Below, piece after piece: positions 48,501-59,544 of a stretch of 60,000 nucleotides of DNA. The DNA comes from Nematostella vectensis (lineage: Eukaryota > Cnidaria > Anthozoa > Actiniaria > Edwardsiidae), in contig NC_064034.1 of the NCBI RefSeq assembly GCF_932526225.1, positions 15,390,887 to 15,450,886 on the forward strand, read 5' to 3'. The position numbers were made by a program, and so were the translations under genes. How positions within the stretch are numbered: the stretch's first letter is position 1; the number at the start of each line of letters is the position of its first letter. The notes under the pieces are model-generated. The model did no database searches. It was given only the letters and a program-made list of their open reading frames with translations, and had not been told where the DNA came from.

Positions 48501-49205
48501 ATGGCTCCCACTCACTGTTCTCATATCTCCGACCACTGCGCACACCCCTGGGCTTGTGATAGTTGTGGTTGTAGTAAGACTGGGGTTTGGATTTGGGTTT
48601 ACGCTGCCGATAAGAGTCCTTTTTTTCTTGCGCTGGTGGCTCCATGGGAGCCTCTTCAACGTTATTAATATCATCATATCTGCAACAAGTCTCACATTAA
48701 TGGCTAGATCACCTACCTTTTGAGATGTACTAAATACTGTATGTCCCCATGATGTTGATATAAATGCAACACAACTAGCACCTCTTTTCAGTAACATAAT
48801 TCCATAAATAGTCATATTACTAATTTACTAAATTAGATAATTTAGTAGCTAAAAAATGAAAAAGTAATAGATTCGACTTCTTGATCATATAAAATCATCT
48901 TTCAACTTTCACATAACGGTAGTAAGCTAGTAGTAGTTGTATCTATTTTAATAATTAAATTTAAAATCTATTCGCTTAAAAAAGTTATTTAGGGTATGGT
49001 AAAAAGATCAAATCTGAAGACATATAAAAATGAAGTAATCATTAATTTGTACATCGTCAAGATATTTACTTACCCAACAAAACCGAAACATGCATTTTCG
49101 ATGAGATGTGGATTTTAGTTAAAATACTTACAAATACTCTTCTGACTGGGTTTCTTGGATTCTTCGCCGATGTTTTAGATGGTCGCCAACGTTCAGTACC
49201 CCCAT
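45534..49205 (-). CDS. R3HDM4: R3HDM4-like R3H-domain protein (complete, 8 exons)
   Basis: Exons on the minus strand: 49205-49132, 48679-48516, 47944-47826, 47367-47223, 46743-46661, 46590-46505, 46418-46363, 45643-45534; phases join to 278 residues and a TAG stop. The layout matches vertebrate R3HDM4 (268 residues): RRYENN followed by CFLLSLV, IWNDFAELPEEDQ, a basic helix KKLRSTLHKRRFPI, and the C-terminal region SSLDRLLTHVVCQYLRLIS with the R-x3-H signature of R3H domains, ending FSVPGLTLSQYLE. R3H domains bind single-stranded nucleic acid; the cellular role of R3HDM4 is unknown. The acceptor of the 56-nt exon at 46418 was chosen over TTTTAG 26 nt upstream because only it keeps frame. Basic, Tyr/Lys-rich N-terminal exon. 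Confidence 0.88.
45733..45893. mobile_element. Short element with CAGGGGCAGATCTAG terminus
   Basis: 161 bp between CAGGGGCAGATCTAG and CTAGATCCACTACTG, same end type as 41173-41330 but different interior with a long G run. In the last intron of the R3HDM4-like gene. Confidence 0.6.
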
Positions 49206-49310
49206 GTTTGTAGCAATGTTACGCTTCTGAAGTGAGTTTCTTCGAGAAAAAGATCAATAAAAACAGTCGACTTCAACTCCCGGGAATCCAAGATGGCGGT
49301 CTTGCTTCTT
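49206..49310 (-). promoter_or_regulatory. R3HDM4-like promoter region with YY1-type motif
   Basis: AAGATGGCGG at 49291-49300 matches the YY1 core often found at metazoan housekeeping promoters. It lies about 90 bp upstream of the ATG. 5' UTR extent is not known. Inference from motif and position only. Confidence 0.4.
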
Positions 49311-50640
49311 GTGATGCAACATGAAAACAATAGAACTCAGCGCTGGTTGGCTACCACAGGTAGCCCGCCAGGAAGGAGGCAATCGATCGAAGAAAAAAAG
49401 AAGCATGAAAAGAAGAGCATGAATAAAAAAAGAAGCAAATCCTTCAAAGTATTGCGAGGGTGGAGCATACCACCATTTCCATGTTCTTCCTCATCACAAT
49501 TTATAGAAATCTTCTCTGGAAAGAATGGGAGGGGGAAGGGGTTCTACTATCCGGTGATTTAACCATGGCCAGATGACTCCATGGTATTCAGCTCTTTTCG
49601 TCACGAGTCGTTCTACCAAAAAAGTTTTGTGGTACAACTATGCACAGGTTCTTACACCGGAAGATGTAAGGAACTGTTTACCAGATCGATCCCAGACATG
49701 ATTACATCATTGTTTATTTGATTTCTTATTAATATCTTTTACAAAGCTAAAGAGAATTTCCAGCTTGGGTATGCTAACCCTGGAGCAGCAAATTGACACA
49801 TCTTTTTTTCCTCCGTACAAGGCTTCACGAGTTCACCGAGACATCACAAATAAATACCTAAAGCGAGCGCATCACGCTATTACACATACAAACCAGTATT
49901 TTGAAGACAACATAAATAACAGAAAATTGAGAAATATATGCAATCATACAAGGCTTCCCTACCGTTAAAAGGAATAACCGTCACAAAATGGATATTTTTT
50001 TATGGATAATGTAGTTCTTCTCTAGAATAAATGATTTTATATTGGAATTAAAGTTAAGGACCAACCTACTTGGATTACTTATATGCTTGTTTGTCAAATA
50101 TTACATGTGAGAGACTATTTTTAAAAAAAGCACAGATAAAAAGAAATAAAAGGACCAAGATTACATATACGCCTACCCTATATCTGCTACAGAGGAGCGT
50201 CCTACCAGTTATCAAACCTACCAGGAACTAATATACGCCTATAGGGTATATGTAGCCACGTGTGCAACCCTTTCACAACCCTTGACGGGTTTGCTAACAA
50301 CCACTAGGAGTGTTCAACCTCTGTGACATCTCGGGGCGGGTTTTACAAGGTCTGTTACTAGGTCGGGCCTTATCCCCGTTATCAAAGCTTGGCAAGCCTA
50401 TGCAAGTTCCTCTTCACAATCCTACGGCGGCCAAAACTAAAACGATACGGCACAAAAGCATGTCTGTGAAGATATGGAATTTTCAAGGACTACTAGCGTT
50501 AGTAGCGAGCTTGTCCAATAGCAAAGCAGCTTGTTAATAGGGCGAGCTCTCGTGTTAGCTTTCGCTCTTATAGTTCTCGTTTAAAGAGTATGCATTCAGT
50601 AAGTACAAGTCCTCGGGTGTCTACTTCGTGGACAAGGCAT
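49311..50640. other. Intergenic region without recognised genes
   Basis: Small frames on both strands lack domains. An imperfect inverted pair around ATATACGCCTA (50166 and 50230) is visible. Nothing else recognised. Confidence 0.5.
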
Positions 50641-50662
50641 CAAGAGGCTGCAAAGACAAAAG

Positions 50663-51211
50663 CGAGACATCAGTGGGGCCTTATGACTTAGCGAGACATC
50701 AGTGGGACCTTATGACTTAGCGAGACATCAGTGGGACCTTATGACTTAGCGAGACATCAGTGGGACCTTATGACTTAGCGAGACATCAGTGGGACCTTAT
50801 GACTTAGCGAGACATCAGTGGGGCCTTATAACTTAGCGAGACATCAGTGGGACCTTATGACTTGGCGAGACATCAGTGGGACCTTATGACTTAGCGAGAC
50901 ATCAGTGGGACCTTATGACTTAGCGAGACATCAGTGGGACCTTATGACTTAGCGAGACATCAGTGGGACCTTATGACTTAGCGAGACATCAGTGGGACCT
51001 TATGACTAAGCGAGACATCAGTGGGACCTTATGACTTAGCGAGACATCAGTGGGACCTTATGACTTAGCGAGACATCAGTGGGACCTTATGACTTAGCGA
51101 GACATCAGTGGGACCTTATGACTTAGCGAGACATCAGTGGGACCTTATGACTTAGCGAGACATCAGTGGGACCTTATGACTTAGCGAGACATCAGTGGGA
51201 CCTTATGACTT
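50663..51211. repeat. 29-bp minisatellite (~19 units)
   Basis: Unit GACATCAGTGGGACCTTATG + ACTTAGCGA, nearly perfect. Intergenic between EPS15 and the R3HDM4-like gene. Confidence 0.97.
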
Positions 51212-51700
51212 CTGTGCAGGGGACTCTCTCTCTTTGGAGGGTTAAAAGAGTATTTAACCCCCTCCCCCCCCCCTCCCATGGACCGGCTCTGATCATTTAA
51301 AAGGGTGGGTTATATTGGCATGGTTTGTTAGACGCTCGAAGATCGTTCGAAGTGGCAAGTTAAGCGGATTTATCGGGTTTTCGTTAAGTTAATAAGTTAA
51401 CATGGTCCGAGCATCTTGTATACTTGACGCTTTACATTTTAAAATCCTAATACTTATTGTAAATTCTAGAGCAGAGGAACACAGGCTTCTAGTAAGCTCA
51501 CATACGTGTAACAAGCCAATTTCAGGGCAGAGAAACAGAAAGATTAGCATGGTTTATCAGATGCTGGAAGATAGATCAGGGGATAAGCAAGCGGAGTTAT
51601 CCGAATTATTCGAGGAACATTGACTGGTAATTAGGTCCAATACCAGGGGAAATTAATTACAGTTCAAGTTAGCGAGATGTTCGCATTACCCTAGCTCGAG
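51212..51700. other. Sequence downstream of EPS15 stop
   Basis: Contains a C-run at 51260-51275 and a 73-codon plus-strand frame (51402-51623) without recognisable domain. EPS15 3' UTR probably lies here; no consensus poly(A) signal identified. Confidence 0.45.
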
Positions 51701-54700
51701 TTAGAAGATTCTACTGGATTTCAAACCTGCAAAGGGATCTTCTGAGCCAAACGGGTCACCACCAAACAGGTCCTTTCCTGAACCGAAACTCTTCTTTTGA
51801 TTGGTTGGCGTCTTGTTGGAGTCCTCGTTTGAGGGTTTAAAGGGGTCTTCAGAGCCAAAAAGGCTGTCGCCCGGTCTCTGCAAATAAGATGTCCAATATA
51901 AGGAATAACGAAGAATGACAGGAAGTAAGGAAAACATCTCCATCCCAAGAGACTTGGAGTGTTTTCAGTGTCAACTGCCTCTGTAATTGTTGGATTTCTC
52001 AAATCATGTAATGTCCTTCAAAAATTTATTAAACAAAATTAGTTTAAAATCTCAGACAAACATTCAGAATTGCTCATGGTCAATTTATCTTTAGAGCTTT
52101 TATCTTGGTTTGCTCGCTAGGAAAAGGTGAGAAACGTGCACACATAAGCAAAAGCTACACCGGGTACCGTCTGCCTGGACGATTGACAGCATGGTAGATT
52201 TATGTCCTGATTTCGTTGTGTAGGGCGTGGATGATTGTATGCAAATATGCCAGTACGCAAAATCAAGACAAAATTCTGGATAGCTATAGCAGATACGTTC
52301 GTTTTTTTACACCTATTACCTTGGATGAAGAGAATGCACTCCCGAAAGGATCAACAGCTGCAAACGGATCAGACTTGGATGGAGACGATGACAGACCTAA
52401 AAGATGCTCCTGAGCTTAGCAAGAGAAACTTAGTGGTACTGAATTAGGGGGAGGCAAATTATCCTTAAGCATAGCATCAGAAATGGCGTTTAGTAAAAAG
52501 GGAGGCAAGGGGAAATATGCATGACCCCCTCATCTTATTATCAAAAAGAGTAACGTAACGGTGTCTAGTAAAAGGGAGGCAAGGGGAAATATGCATGATC
52601 CCCTCATCTTATTATCAAAAAGAGTAACGTAACGGTGTCTAGTAAAAGGGAGGTAAGGGGAAATATGCACGATCCCGTAATCTTAGTATCAGGTAGAGGG
52701 GCTCAAAGTGTTGTTTAGTATAAAAAGAGAGAAAGTAAAACATGGGGGATACATGAGTATGAATGAGCTTCATTACTGGTAAACGTACGGAAAGCAGGCA
52801 ACGCTAGTTGTAAGAGGAAGGTTAAAAACAAAAAGATGTGCATGGAAGAGAGAATAGGTATATTGTGTACGTGGTTTTACAGTAGGTTAGAGTATCATTT
52901 TCACTTTATTTCACGTTATTTAAGGACTGTTTTTTAAACTGTGTTTAGCATACAGTAGCAGTAACCAAAGAGAATGGTGTATTACCACTTTCAGTCTCCG
53001 AGTGTCTTGGCGTTTCTGCCGTCTCATCTACGATTGGGTAAGTGGAGAGCACAAGATTACACATAACCACCTGTGTTATCAGTATCAGTACAGTATGTAC
53101 GGTTTTATAACGAGCTGTTTTGTTTTCTCGATATTAAGATCACCAAGGGGCGGAAAACGTTTATTTGGTTTAAAAGCACGTTTATAGGTCCACACATAAT
53201 AGTGCGTATTTTTTATCACGTTGTCAAGTTCAGAGCGAACGAACGTGCAAGAGAAAAGAGATATGCGTATATTTAAAGAAAAGGACCGCAATAGAGGCTG
53301 GAAGAACAAAGCGAAGTGAAAAATAGAGGAGTGAGGAAGTGATTGTTCTCGGGTAGGGCCACTGACTGTCCTTGCTTCATACCGTTGGCAGATGCACTCT
53401 GTGAGCCTGGCTCCTCGCTATTTGCAGACATTTCACTCTTGAATGGATCATTCTTGAACAACTCCTCATCGCCCTGCGTACAAGAAAAAACAGTCTCAGC
53501 ATCACCCTAACTACTGCATACTGATACACTAAGGTCCTTAAGAGAATTATTTGTCAATTTACACAACACAATCTGTATCTTGATGTAAGAAGAGCAAAGA
53601 AGTCAAACCCTTGAATTGGAACCATTGTCGTAATAGAAAATCCCCTAAACCCTAGCCTCGAGCAAGAGCTGAGTTTACCCTTAGGTCTTCAGCTGAAACC
53701 AAAGTTTGATGTGATTTCAAGTCATTAAATCTATTCCCAATATATTCAATGCAAGTTGTTACGAAGTTAATAGATGATCATGTGTAGAAGAAGAAAAAAC
53801 TTGCCGCGAAAGGATCAGCCGCAAATGGATCAGCAAATGAGACACTCTTGTAATGGAATGGATCTGACTTAAACGGGTCATCAGAATGGAATGGATCTGT
53901 AGAATCTAGAAAAAAAAATTCATCCATTAAAAGATACATGTGTAGACACTTTTCAGTTACAAAGAACAGAGTGTATTGATAAAAAGAATTTAAAATGGTG
54001 GACCTAGGGATGAGCGTTGAGGTAATCCACACCCAAAAAAGAACAGAGTGCATTGACAATAAGATTTTAAAATGGCGGTAACCCACACACTAACCCGCAT
54101 CTGCTGAGCTGAACAGATTCTCTTTACTCTTGAATGGATCTCCATCCTGATAATAAATAGCAAGATCAGCTTCCACAATAAATAGTAAGATCGGCTTCTT
54201 AGAAAAAAAGCTTCTTGAAAAACTAACAGTTAGTGCAAACCTTGTAATCATCGCCTGTCTCTTTGTCCTGTGGATAACATCAAGAAAACTATAAGTTCAA
54301 TGAGTATGTTCAACAAGAAAACTACTTGTGACATACCTTAAAATCATCTACTGCTTCGTCAACTCTTCCCGAGCCAACACTGAATCCACTTATGCTGCTA
54401 ACAGGACTACTGCCGGCCTGTGAGGGAAAAATAAGTTGAAAAGAATTTCTTCAACCACATCTTTGTTAGTGTTTTCATTCCATATTGGAAGAGAAATTAT
54501 ATTAAGAAGATATTGTTTTGAAGTTGAAAATATTACAAGAGCTTCCAAAGGAAATGGATGCTTTCTTGAATCTTAAAAAGAGGGCTCAGAGAGGTGTGAC
54601 ATAAAATGCCATTATAAAGTTAATAGGCCAGCTATAGCCTTAAAACAAATGTCCACAGCTGTCCATCAAGCTTGCACAAAGAGTTTCCCCATGTACCATG

Positions 54701-55143
54701 AAAAGATTTAAAACTATTAGTTTCATTATATCCCATTAGTGAACAAGAGAACCACAAAATTTAGGATTCTTTAGAATAGCTGTTTTTCTCTCCTACATTT
54801 GTTGACTGTTGAGTAAACCATGGCCTACAGAAAAGTTTTGAAGTATTGCTGCTACTAAAATAGTTCAGTTAACAAAGTCGTGCATGGTTTATATTTAACA
54901 ATGGTTCAATAACAACTCCTGAAAAAGCTAACTTACCGTGGCTCGTACACTCATGGCATCTGTTTCTGAGGGGGTTGGGGTCATGTCAAATGCATCAGTG
55001 AGGGGCGAGAAGTCAGAGATAGGAAGAGAGTTGGTGACGCTGGTGGTGGGGATACTGTTTGAGTTCATGAGGGAGTTGTAATGAGCAATTTGTGACTGCA
55101 GGCTGCTGTTGGTCTCATTCAGTGTGTTGAGTTTGGAGCGAAC
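51701..55143 (-). CDS. EPS15: EPS15 exons: linker and DPF-rich AP-2 binding region
   Basis: Exons from 55143-54937 to 51877-51701. The first ends the coiled coil and enters a Ser/Thr-rich linker (NSNSIPTTSVTNSLPISDFS). Twelve DPF motifs follow, for example DGDPFKS, DDPFKSDPF, ADPFAADPF, NDPFKS, SDPFAAVDPFGS, GDPFGSEDPF. One exon is only 27 nt (54267-54241, DKETGDDYK). The exon 53905-53805 uses a GC donor (GCG/GCAAGT), required by frame. Confidence 0.88.
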
Positions 55144-58100
55144 CTAAGGCAGAAAAAAACACACTTAATATTTAATATTTTATTATTGTTATATAATATT
55201 TTAATATTATTATTATTTATTATTTTTTTGGAGTCAAGAAGTCTCAAATAAAAAAAAATAGATACCAGTATTTGTTGTAACTAACCATCTTGTATCGAAG
55301 AACGGTTTTCAAGTCAATATAAAATTAGGCTCCATACAATTTCCGTAAATCCAAAATACTTCTACATGTATGATAATGGACACAAGCTCAAACATACATT
55401 ATAATAAAAGAGATAAGAGCCTCTTCTATCTAGAAAATCAATTGAGTTCGGGTGCTTTCCAGTCTCCTTATTCCCAGTTTCATGTGATAGATGAAATTAG
55501 AGAAGGTGTATTCTTAGAAGGGTGTATTTTGAGAAGGGTGTACTATGTCAATGGTCATTGTACCCGGTTATTGAGGACCATTTAATAATTTATAATAACA
55601 ATTTATTACATTTATATTGCACAATTATCAATATATAAAAAAATTCAATTGACCATTTAGTGTGTCCATATTAACAGAGTTTCACTTCACTGTACTTTTA
55701 AGCTTCTCTATATGTTCTTTTGCAGATGACGACAAGGACACACTTTTCCTAAAGCATACTTAACTATTTACACTTACAATCAATAATACTGTGTAATACT
55801 GTACCTACCTGATTTATTTCTCCTTGGATGGACTTGCACTGTTTTTGTACTGTCTCTAGGTACTCTTTACTGGAATTTATCTACAAAAATATTTTCCATT
55901 AATTATTATCAAATAGCAGACTTTGTTTTAGAAAGGAACAGAAAAGTTTTTCAAACAATCAGGTTGAGTACATATAAACAGCATTGAACAGTCCATGTTA
56001 CAATAGCTTGATTTGCAGAAGTGAATGAGAGCGTCCCCTCCACCCCACAGTGGGACTGGATCCTCTCACATGTATCTGAAAATCAGGCTATTGTTTCAAG
56101 GATTGACCTATCGTCAGAGCAAAAAAAAATGCCCTAGCAAAGGACAAAGGCCTGTAAAATAAGTGAAACCTCTGTGTTTCTAGAGATATTTAACATTGAA
56201 CTTCAACCAAAAGTTTATTTCCTTGTAGAAGAGTATATTATCATCCACCTACATCTTGCTCTAGTTTTGATTCTTCTTCTCTAAGTTTGTTAAGTTCTTC
56301 TTTTGCCTCTCCTAACTCCTCCTCTTGTTGCTGCAAAAATGTATTGATAATAAATCAAAATCATTTATTTTTTCCAATCTTCCATTTTGTTGCTTGATCA
56401 TACATATACTCACAACAATAGACTTCTGACTGTTCTGCATTTGGGACTTAAGATCTGCTACCTGTATCACAAAAAAAATTATAGAAACAATTCCAAAAAA
56501 AGGTATTTGTAAATCAAAATGCTGCATACAAGTTTTGTCTGTTCCTGACACTTCTGCTTGAGCTCAGTTAACATTTCTTCATATTTACATTTCTGGAAAA
56601 CAGTATAGTGATAGTAAGCACAATATTTTATATCAAAAATAGTTTATCCACTTTACCAGATTACATACCTCTTTATCAAAATCATCCAGTTTACTTTGAG
56701 CCTCAAGCCTTTGTTTTTCTAACTCTTGCACACTTAGCTTAGTTTTTTCCAAATCAGACTGAAGATTCTGTCAGAGATCAACACTGTTAAAATATGCTAC
56801 AGATGGAGAATGCTGTGTAGCATTGTTATAAATAGTGTCAAGCTTACCTGTATTTCAGTGTTTCTTTGTCTGATCATCTCTTCCTTTTCATCAATTTCCC
56901 GTTGCAAACCCATCTTCTCTCTATTCAATATATTATTTCAGTTATTAGTAGCTGATAGTTTCAAGCTGACAACTGAACACAGGTTGTTCTATACCTCCCT
57001 AAATCCTCAATGTCCTTTGTAATCTTGTCCAATTCTTTGATTGCTGAAAAGTCTCCTAGGGAAGTCAATATGTTGCCTGGACCATCCTAGAGTATACCAC
57101 ACTTATTCAGTTAACAAGTTTATGTTTTGCAGCAATTCTGCAATTTTGTAGAAAGGTAATGCATGTGGTGTTGCTATCATCTTTGGGAGATCAGACCGAG
57201 ACGAGGTTAGCCCTTCGTTGGAGCAAAAGCTAACAAAGGGCAAAATGCTTTAAAAGTCAGCGCAACTACTCTGTTTCACATGAGGCGTTCAACATACTTT
57301 TTCAACCTGTGTTGATTTATAGCTTGTCTACACCACGCTTATGCAGACCATCTTGTTTTTTTACAGCTTGTTAGTAGTCTTTCTAGTTATACCACTCACC
57401 TAGACATCCGTATGGTGTTATACACCTACCTTACTGTCATCAGACCCAGAAGGTGAGCATCCCCTCATAGAGGGAGGTATCATTTCTGGGGTAAGTTTCT
57501 GTGGAGGGTCTACTCCATTGACTTTCTGCTTTATTAGATACATTGCAAGAGCAAACTGCTCAGCATTCAGTCGACCACTGTTGGTTAAGTCACACAGGCC
57601 CCTGCAAACGCAAACAAACACAGGGGCCTCACATTTTCTCACATAATCTGAGCTTTATTCAGATTAACATATATGTAACACACTTGTTCCTACTGCATAC
57701 CCTAACAAATGCACTGCAACTATGTACATCATCATTAGGAAATTAATCACACAAGGAAATGTATTAAATTCATTTGAAATTAAATAAATACAATTGAAAA
57801 AAATAATAAACTCATTTTGAAAAATAAACTGTGAAGCCAGCTCCTGGTCATATTTTATTTGCTTTCTCAGTAGGTATTATGTGAGTGCTCCTAGTCTGTC
57901 ACATCAATATTTGAAGGATTCATAATTACCATATATGTGCTAGAACTGGCTGAGCTAGTCCCGACTGTATAAACACATTCTTCACTTCCTCTCCTACAAA
58001 TGGAAATCAGAGGAAATATTTTTTTACTGCGAACTCCCACAAGTACTACATCCAAAACATTGTGGGAGATAAGATGACCAGATCAGTGGTGGCCACAGCA

Positions 58101-59544
58101 ATGATAGATGTACCAAAACTGGCTCAACCAAAGCCTGGAAACAATAAACAGGAACAGGGAAATAATAAAATAGAAAGCTGTACAGGACTAAAAATGATGA
58201 TAAGACCCAAAATGATCCCCTAAAGTCCCCAAACTGACAGTGGGTCTTTCTATGTTAGGTATACCTGATACAAGACCATCCGTGTCCTTGTCTGTCGTCT
58301 TGAATATAGAATCATATTTCAGTTTGTCTGCAGCCGGTACTACCCAAGACTGGGTATCACTAGTGATCTGGAATAACAGATAGGTATCACCAGTGATCTG
58401 GAATAACAGATAGTATCACTAGTGATCTGGAATAACAGATAGGTATCACTAGTGATCTGGAATAACAGATAGGTATCACTAGTGATCTGGAATAACAGAT
58501 AGGTATCTCTAGTGATCTGGAATAACAGATAGGTATCACTAGTGATCTGGAATAACAGATAGGTATCACTAGTGATCTGGAATAACAGATAGGTATCACC
58601 AGTGATCTGGAATAACAGATAGGTATCAAAAGCAGAAGAACTAGGAATGAAATATGTAGTTTTCCCATGTCCACAAGCTCAACAACCTCGCAACAACCTG
58701 TCTGATAACCAAAAGCATAAAATTTTAAAAGGCTAAGGCGAAGGTGTCCTCGGATACTATCAAGACAGGGGTTTGTAATGGGGGGTGGGGGGAGGGGGGA
58801 ATTAATGTCTGTTATCAGCAATAAGATGGTTGGTGTAAAAGGCATCTTATATTCTAAACTATATTTCTGGCATGGTATTAATTCTAAACTATTTCAGGTA
58901 TTTTGAGGGCATAGAGCTGAAGATAAATATTTTTTGGATTAAAAGTTTTTACTAAGGTATGAAATTTCAAACTTTATTGCAGGCCCGTACCCAGGGGGGT
59001 GCAACAGTTGAAGGTCCACTTTCGGTTCTCAACAGACATGCTATTTATAGAAAAAACTATAAAGCATAAGCTAGATCACTCTGGTATGTAGCCAAATCCG
59101 ACAATAAACGTCCCGTGGAGATACTGCAAAGGCATGAAAAAACCCTTTGTTTTTTGGGGGGTGGACAGATTTTTATCAGAGAACTCCCTCCCTTCCCCTC
59201 CCCCCTGGAAAAATTAGGTCCACTTTTTCGGATTTCGCACCCCCCAATAAAAATCCTGGGTATGGCGGGCCTGTTATTGGACCCCTTACTGTATCTCATG
59301 TTAAAAGCTGTTAAAAGCTGCAATGCTACAGGGTTACAGGGGTAATTATTTGCCTTTCTATACTTACATTCTTCATACCAGACACAGGTGAGGCAGAGGA
59401 TGTAGGCATATTACTGACCAGAGGTGACGCAGGCCCAGACGATCCAGGGTGCTTAAGTTTTCGCTTGGATGGTGGGACCATTCGACCAGGTAGTGTCAAT
59501 GGCACCATGTCACCTTCTAGGGCTCTATATACCAAATGCATTGC
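51701..59544 (-). CDS. EPS15: EPS15 endocytic adaptor (spliced, 5' partial)
   Basis: Nineteen minus-strand exons: 59544-59368, 58367-58265, 57993-57930, 57601-57430, 57086-56995, 56920-56848, 56767-56669, 56592-56530, 56461-56414, 56330-56253, 55880-55809, 55143-54937, 54417-54337, 54267-54241, 54146-54095, 53905-53805, 53473-53383, 52396-52320, 51877-51701. All phases join to 617 residues and a TAA stop. EPS15 scaffolds clathrin-coated pit assembly, binding NPF-motif proteins through EH domains and AP-2 through DPF motifs. Order seen: EH end, whole EH, DFSAIKELD leading to coiled coil, Ser/Thr linker, DPF region. The C-terminus reads FAGLKSSRIF and lacks the ubiquitin-interacting motifs of vertebrate EPS15; a further spliced exon is possible because GCAGGTTTG precedes the end. 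The 5' exons (upstream EH domains) are beyond the window. Confidence 0.92.
52491..52705. repeat. 74-bp tandem triplication in EPS15 intron
   Basis: Three units starting TAGTAAAAGGGAGGCAAGGG near 52491, 52565 and 52639, each with ATGCATGATCCCCTCATCTT and GAGTAACGTAACGG. Confidence 0.93.
53955..54090. repeat. ~80-bp imperfect duplication in EPS15 intron
   Basis: AAAGAACAGAGTG...TTTAAAATGG occurs at 53962-53998 and 54038-54075, next to the donor of the exon ending at 54095. Confidence 0.75.
55809..57086 (-). CDS. EPS15: EPS15 exons: coiled-coil region
   Basis: Seven small exons of 48-99 nt (57086-56995 to 55880-55809). They start with DFSAIKELDKITKDIEDL, a conserved EPS15 segment, then heptad-rich Glu/Lys/Leu helices such as NLQSDLEKTKLSVQELEKQR and QQEEELGEAKEELNKLREEE. 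In the family this region mediates parallel dimerisation and tetramers. Confidence 0.9.
57430..58367 (-). CDS. EPS15: EPS15 exons: complete EH domain
   Basis: Exons 58367-58265, 57993-57930 and 57601-57430. Sequence marks: SWVVPAADKLKYDSIF, the EF-hand loop DKDTDGLVSGEEV, GLAQPVLAHIWGLCD with the conserved NPF-pocket Trp, SGRLNAEQFALAMYL, and the exit DPPQKLTPEMIPPS. Immediately followed by the coiled-coil start, so this corresponds to the last EH domain (EH3) of EPS15. The acceptor of the first exon is tandemly repeated upstream. Confidence 0.93.
58368..58628 (-). repeat. Acceptor array in EPS15 (30-bp units, 9 copies)
   Basis: On the coding (minus) strand the unit is ATCACTAGTGATACC + TATCTGTTATTCCAG: the first 15 nt of the exon at 58367 preceded by its polypyrimidine tract and AG. 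Nine copies, one of 29 bp (near 58410). Almost all AGs are intact. Confidence 0.95.
58980..59273. mobile_element. MITE with CAGGCCCGTACCC / GGGCCTG termini
   Basis: 294 bp between CAGGCCCGTACCCAGGGGG and CCTGGGTATGGCGGGCCTG. Both flanks carry TTATTG, a probable 6-bp or longer target duplication. No coding capacity. In the EPS15 intron after the exon at 59368. Confidence 0.75.
59368..59544 (-). CDS. EPS15: EPS15 exon: end of an EH domain and linker
   Basis: Encodes AMHLVYRALEGDMVPLTLPG, the last helix and exit of an EH domain, then VPPSKRKLKHPGSSGPAS and a Ser/Pro linker to ...GMKN. Phase 0-0. The rest of this EH domain must lie in exons at higher coordinates. Confidence 0.85.

Noticed and set aside
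49293-49562. 89-codon ORF starting ATGGCGGTC
   Set aside because: The ATG is part of a YY1-type promoter motif and the product shows no domain.
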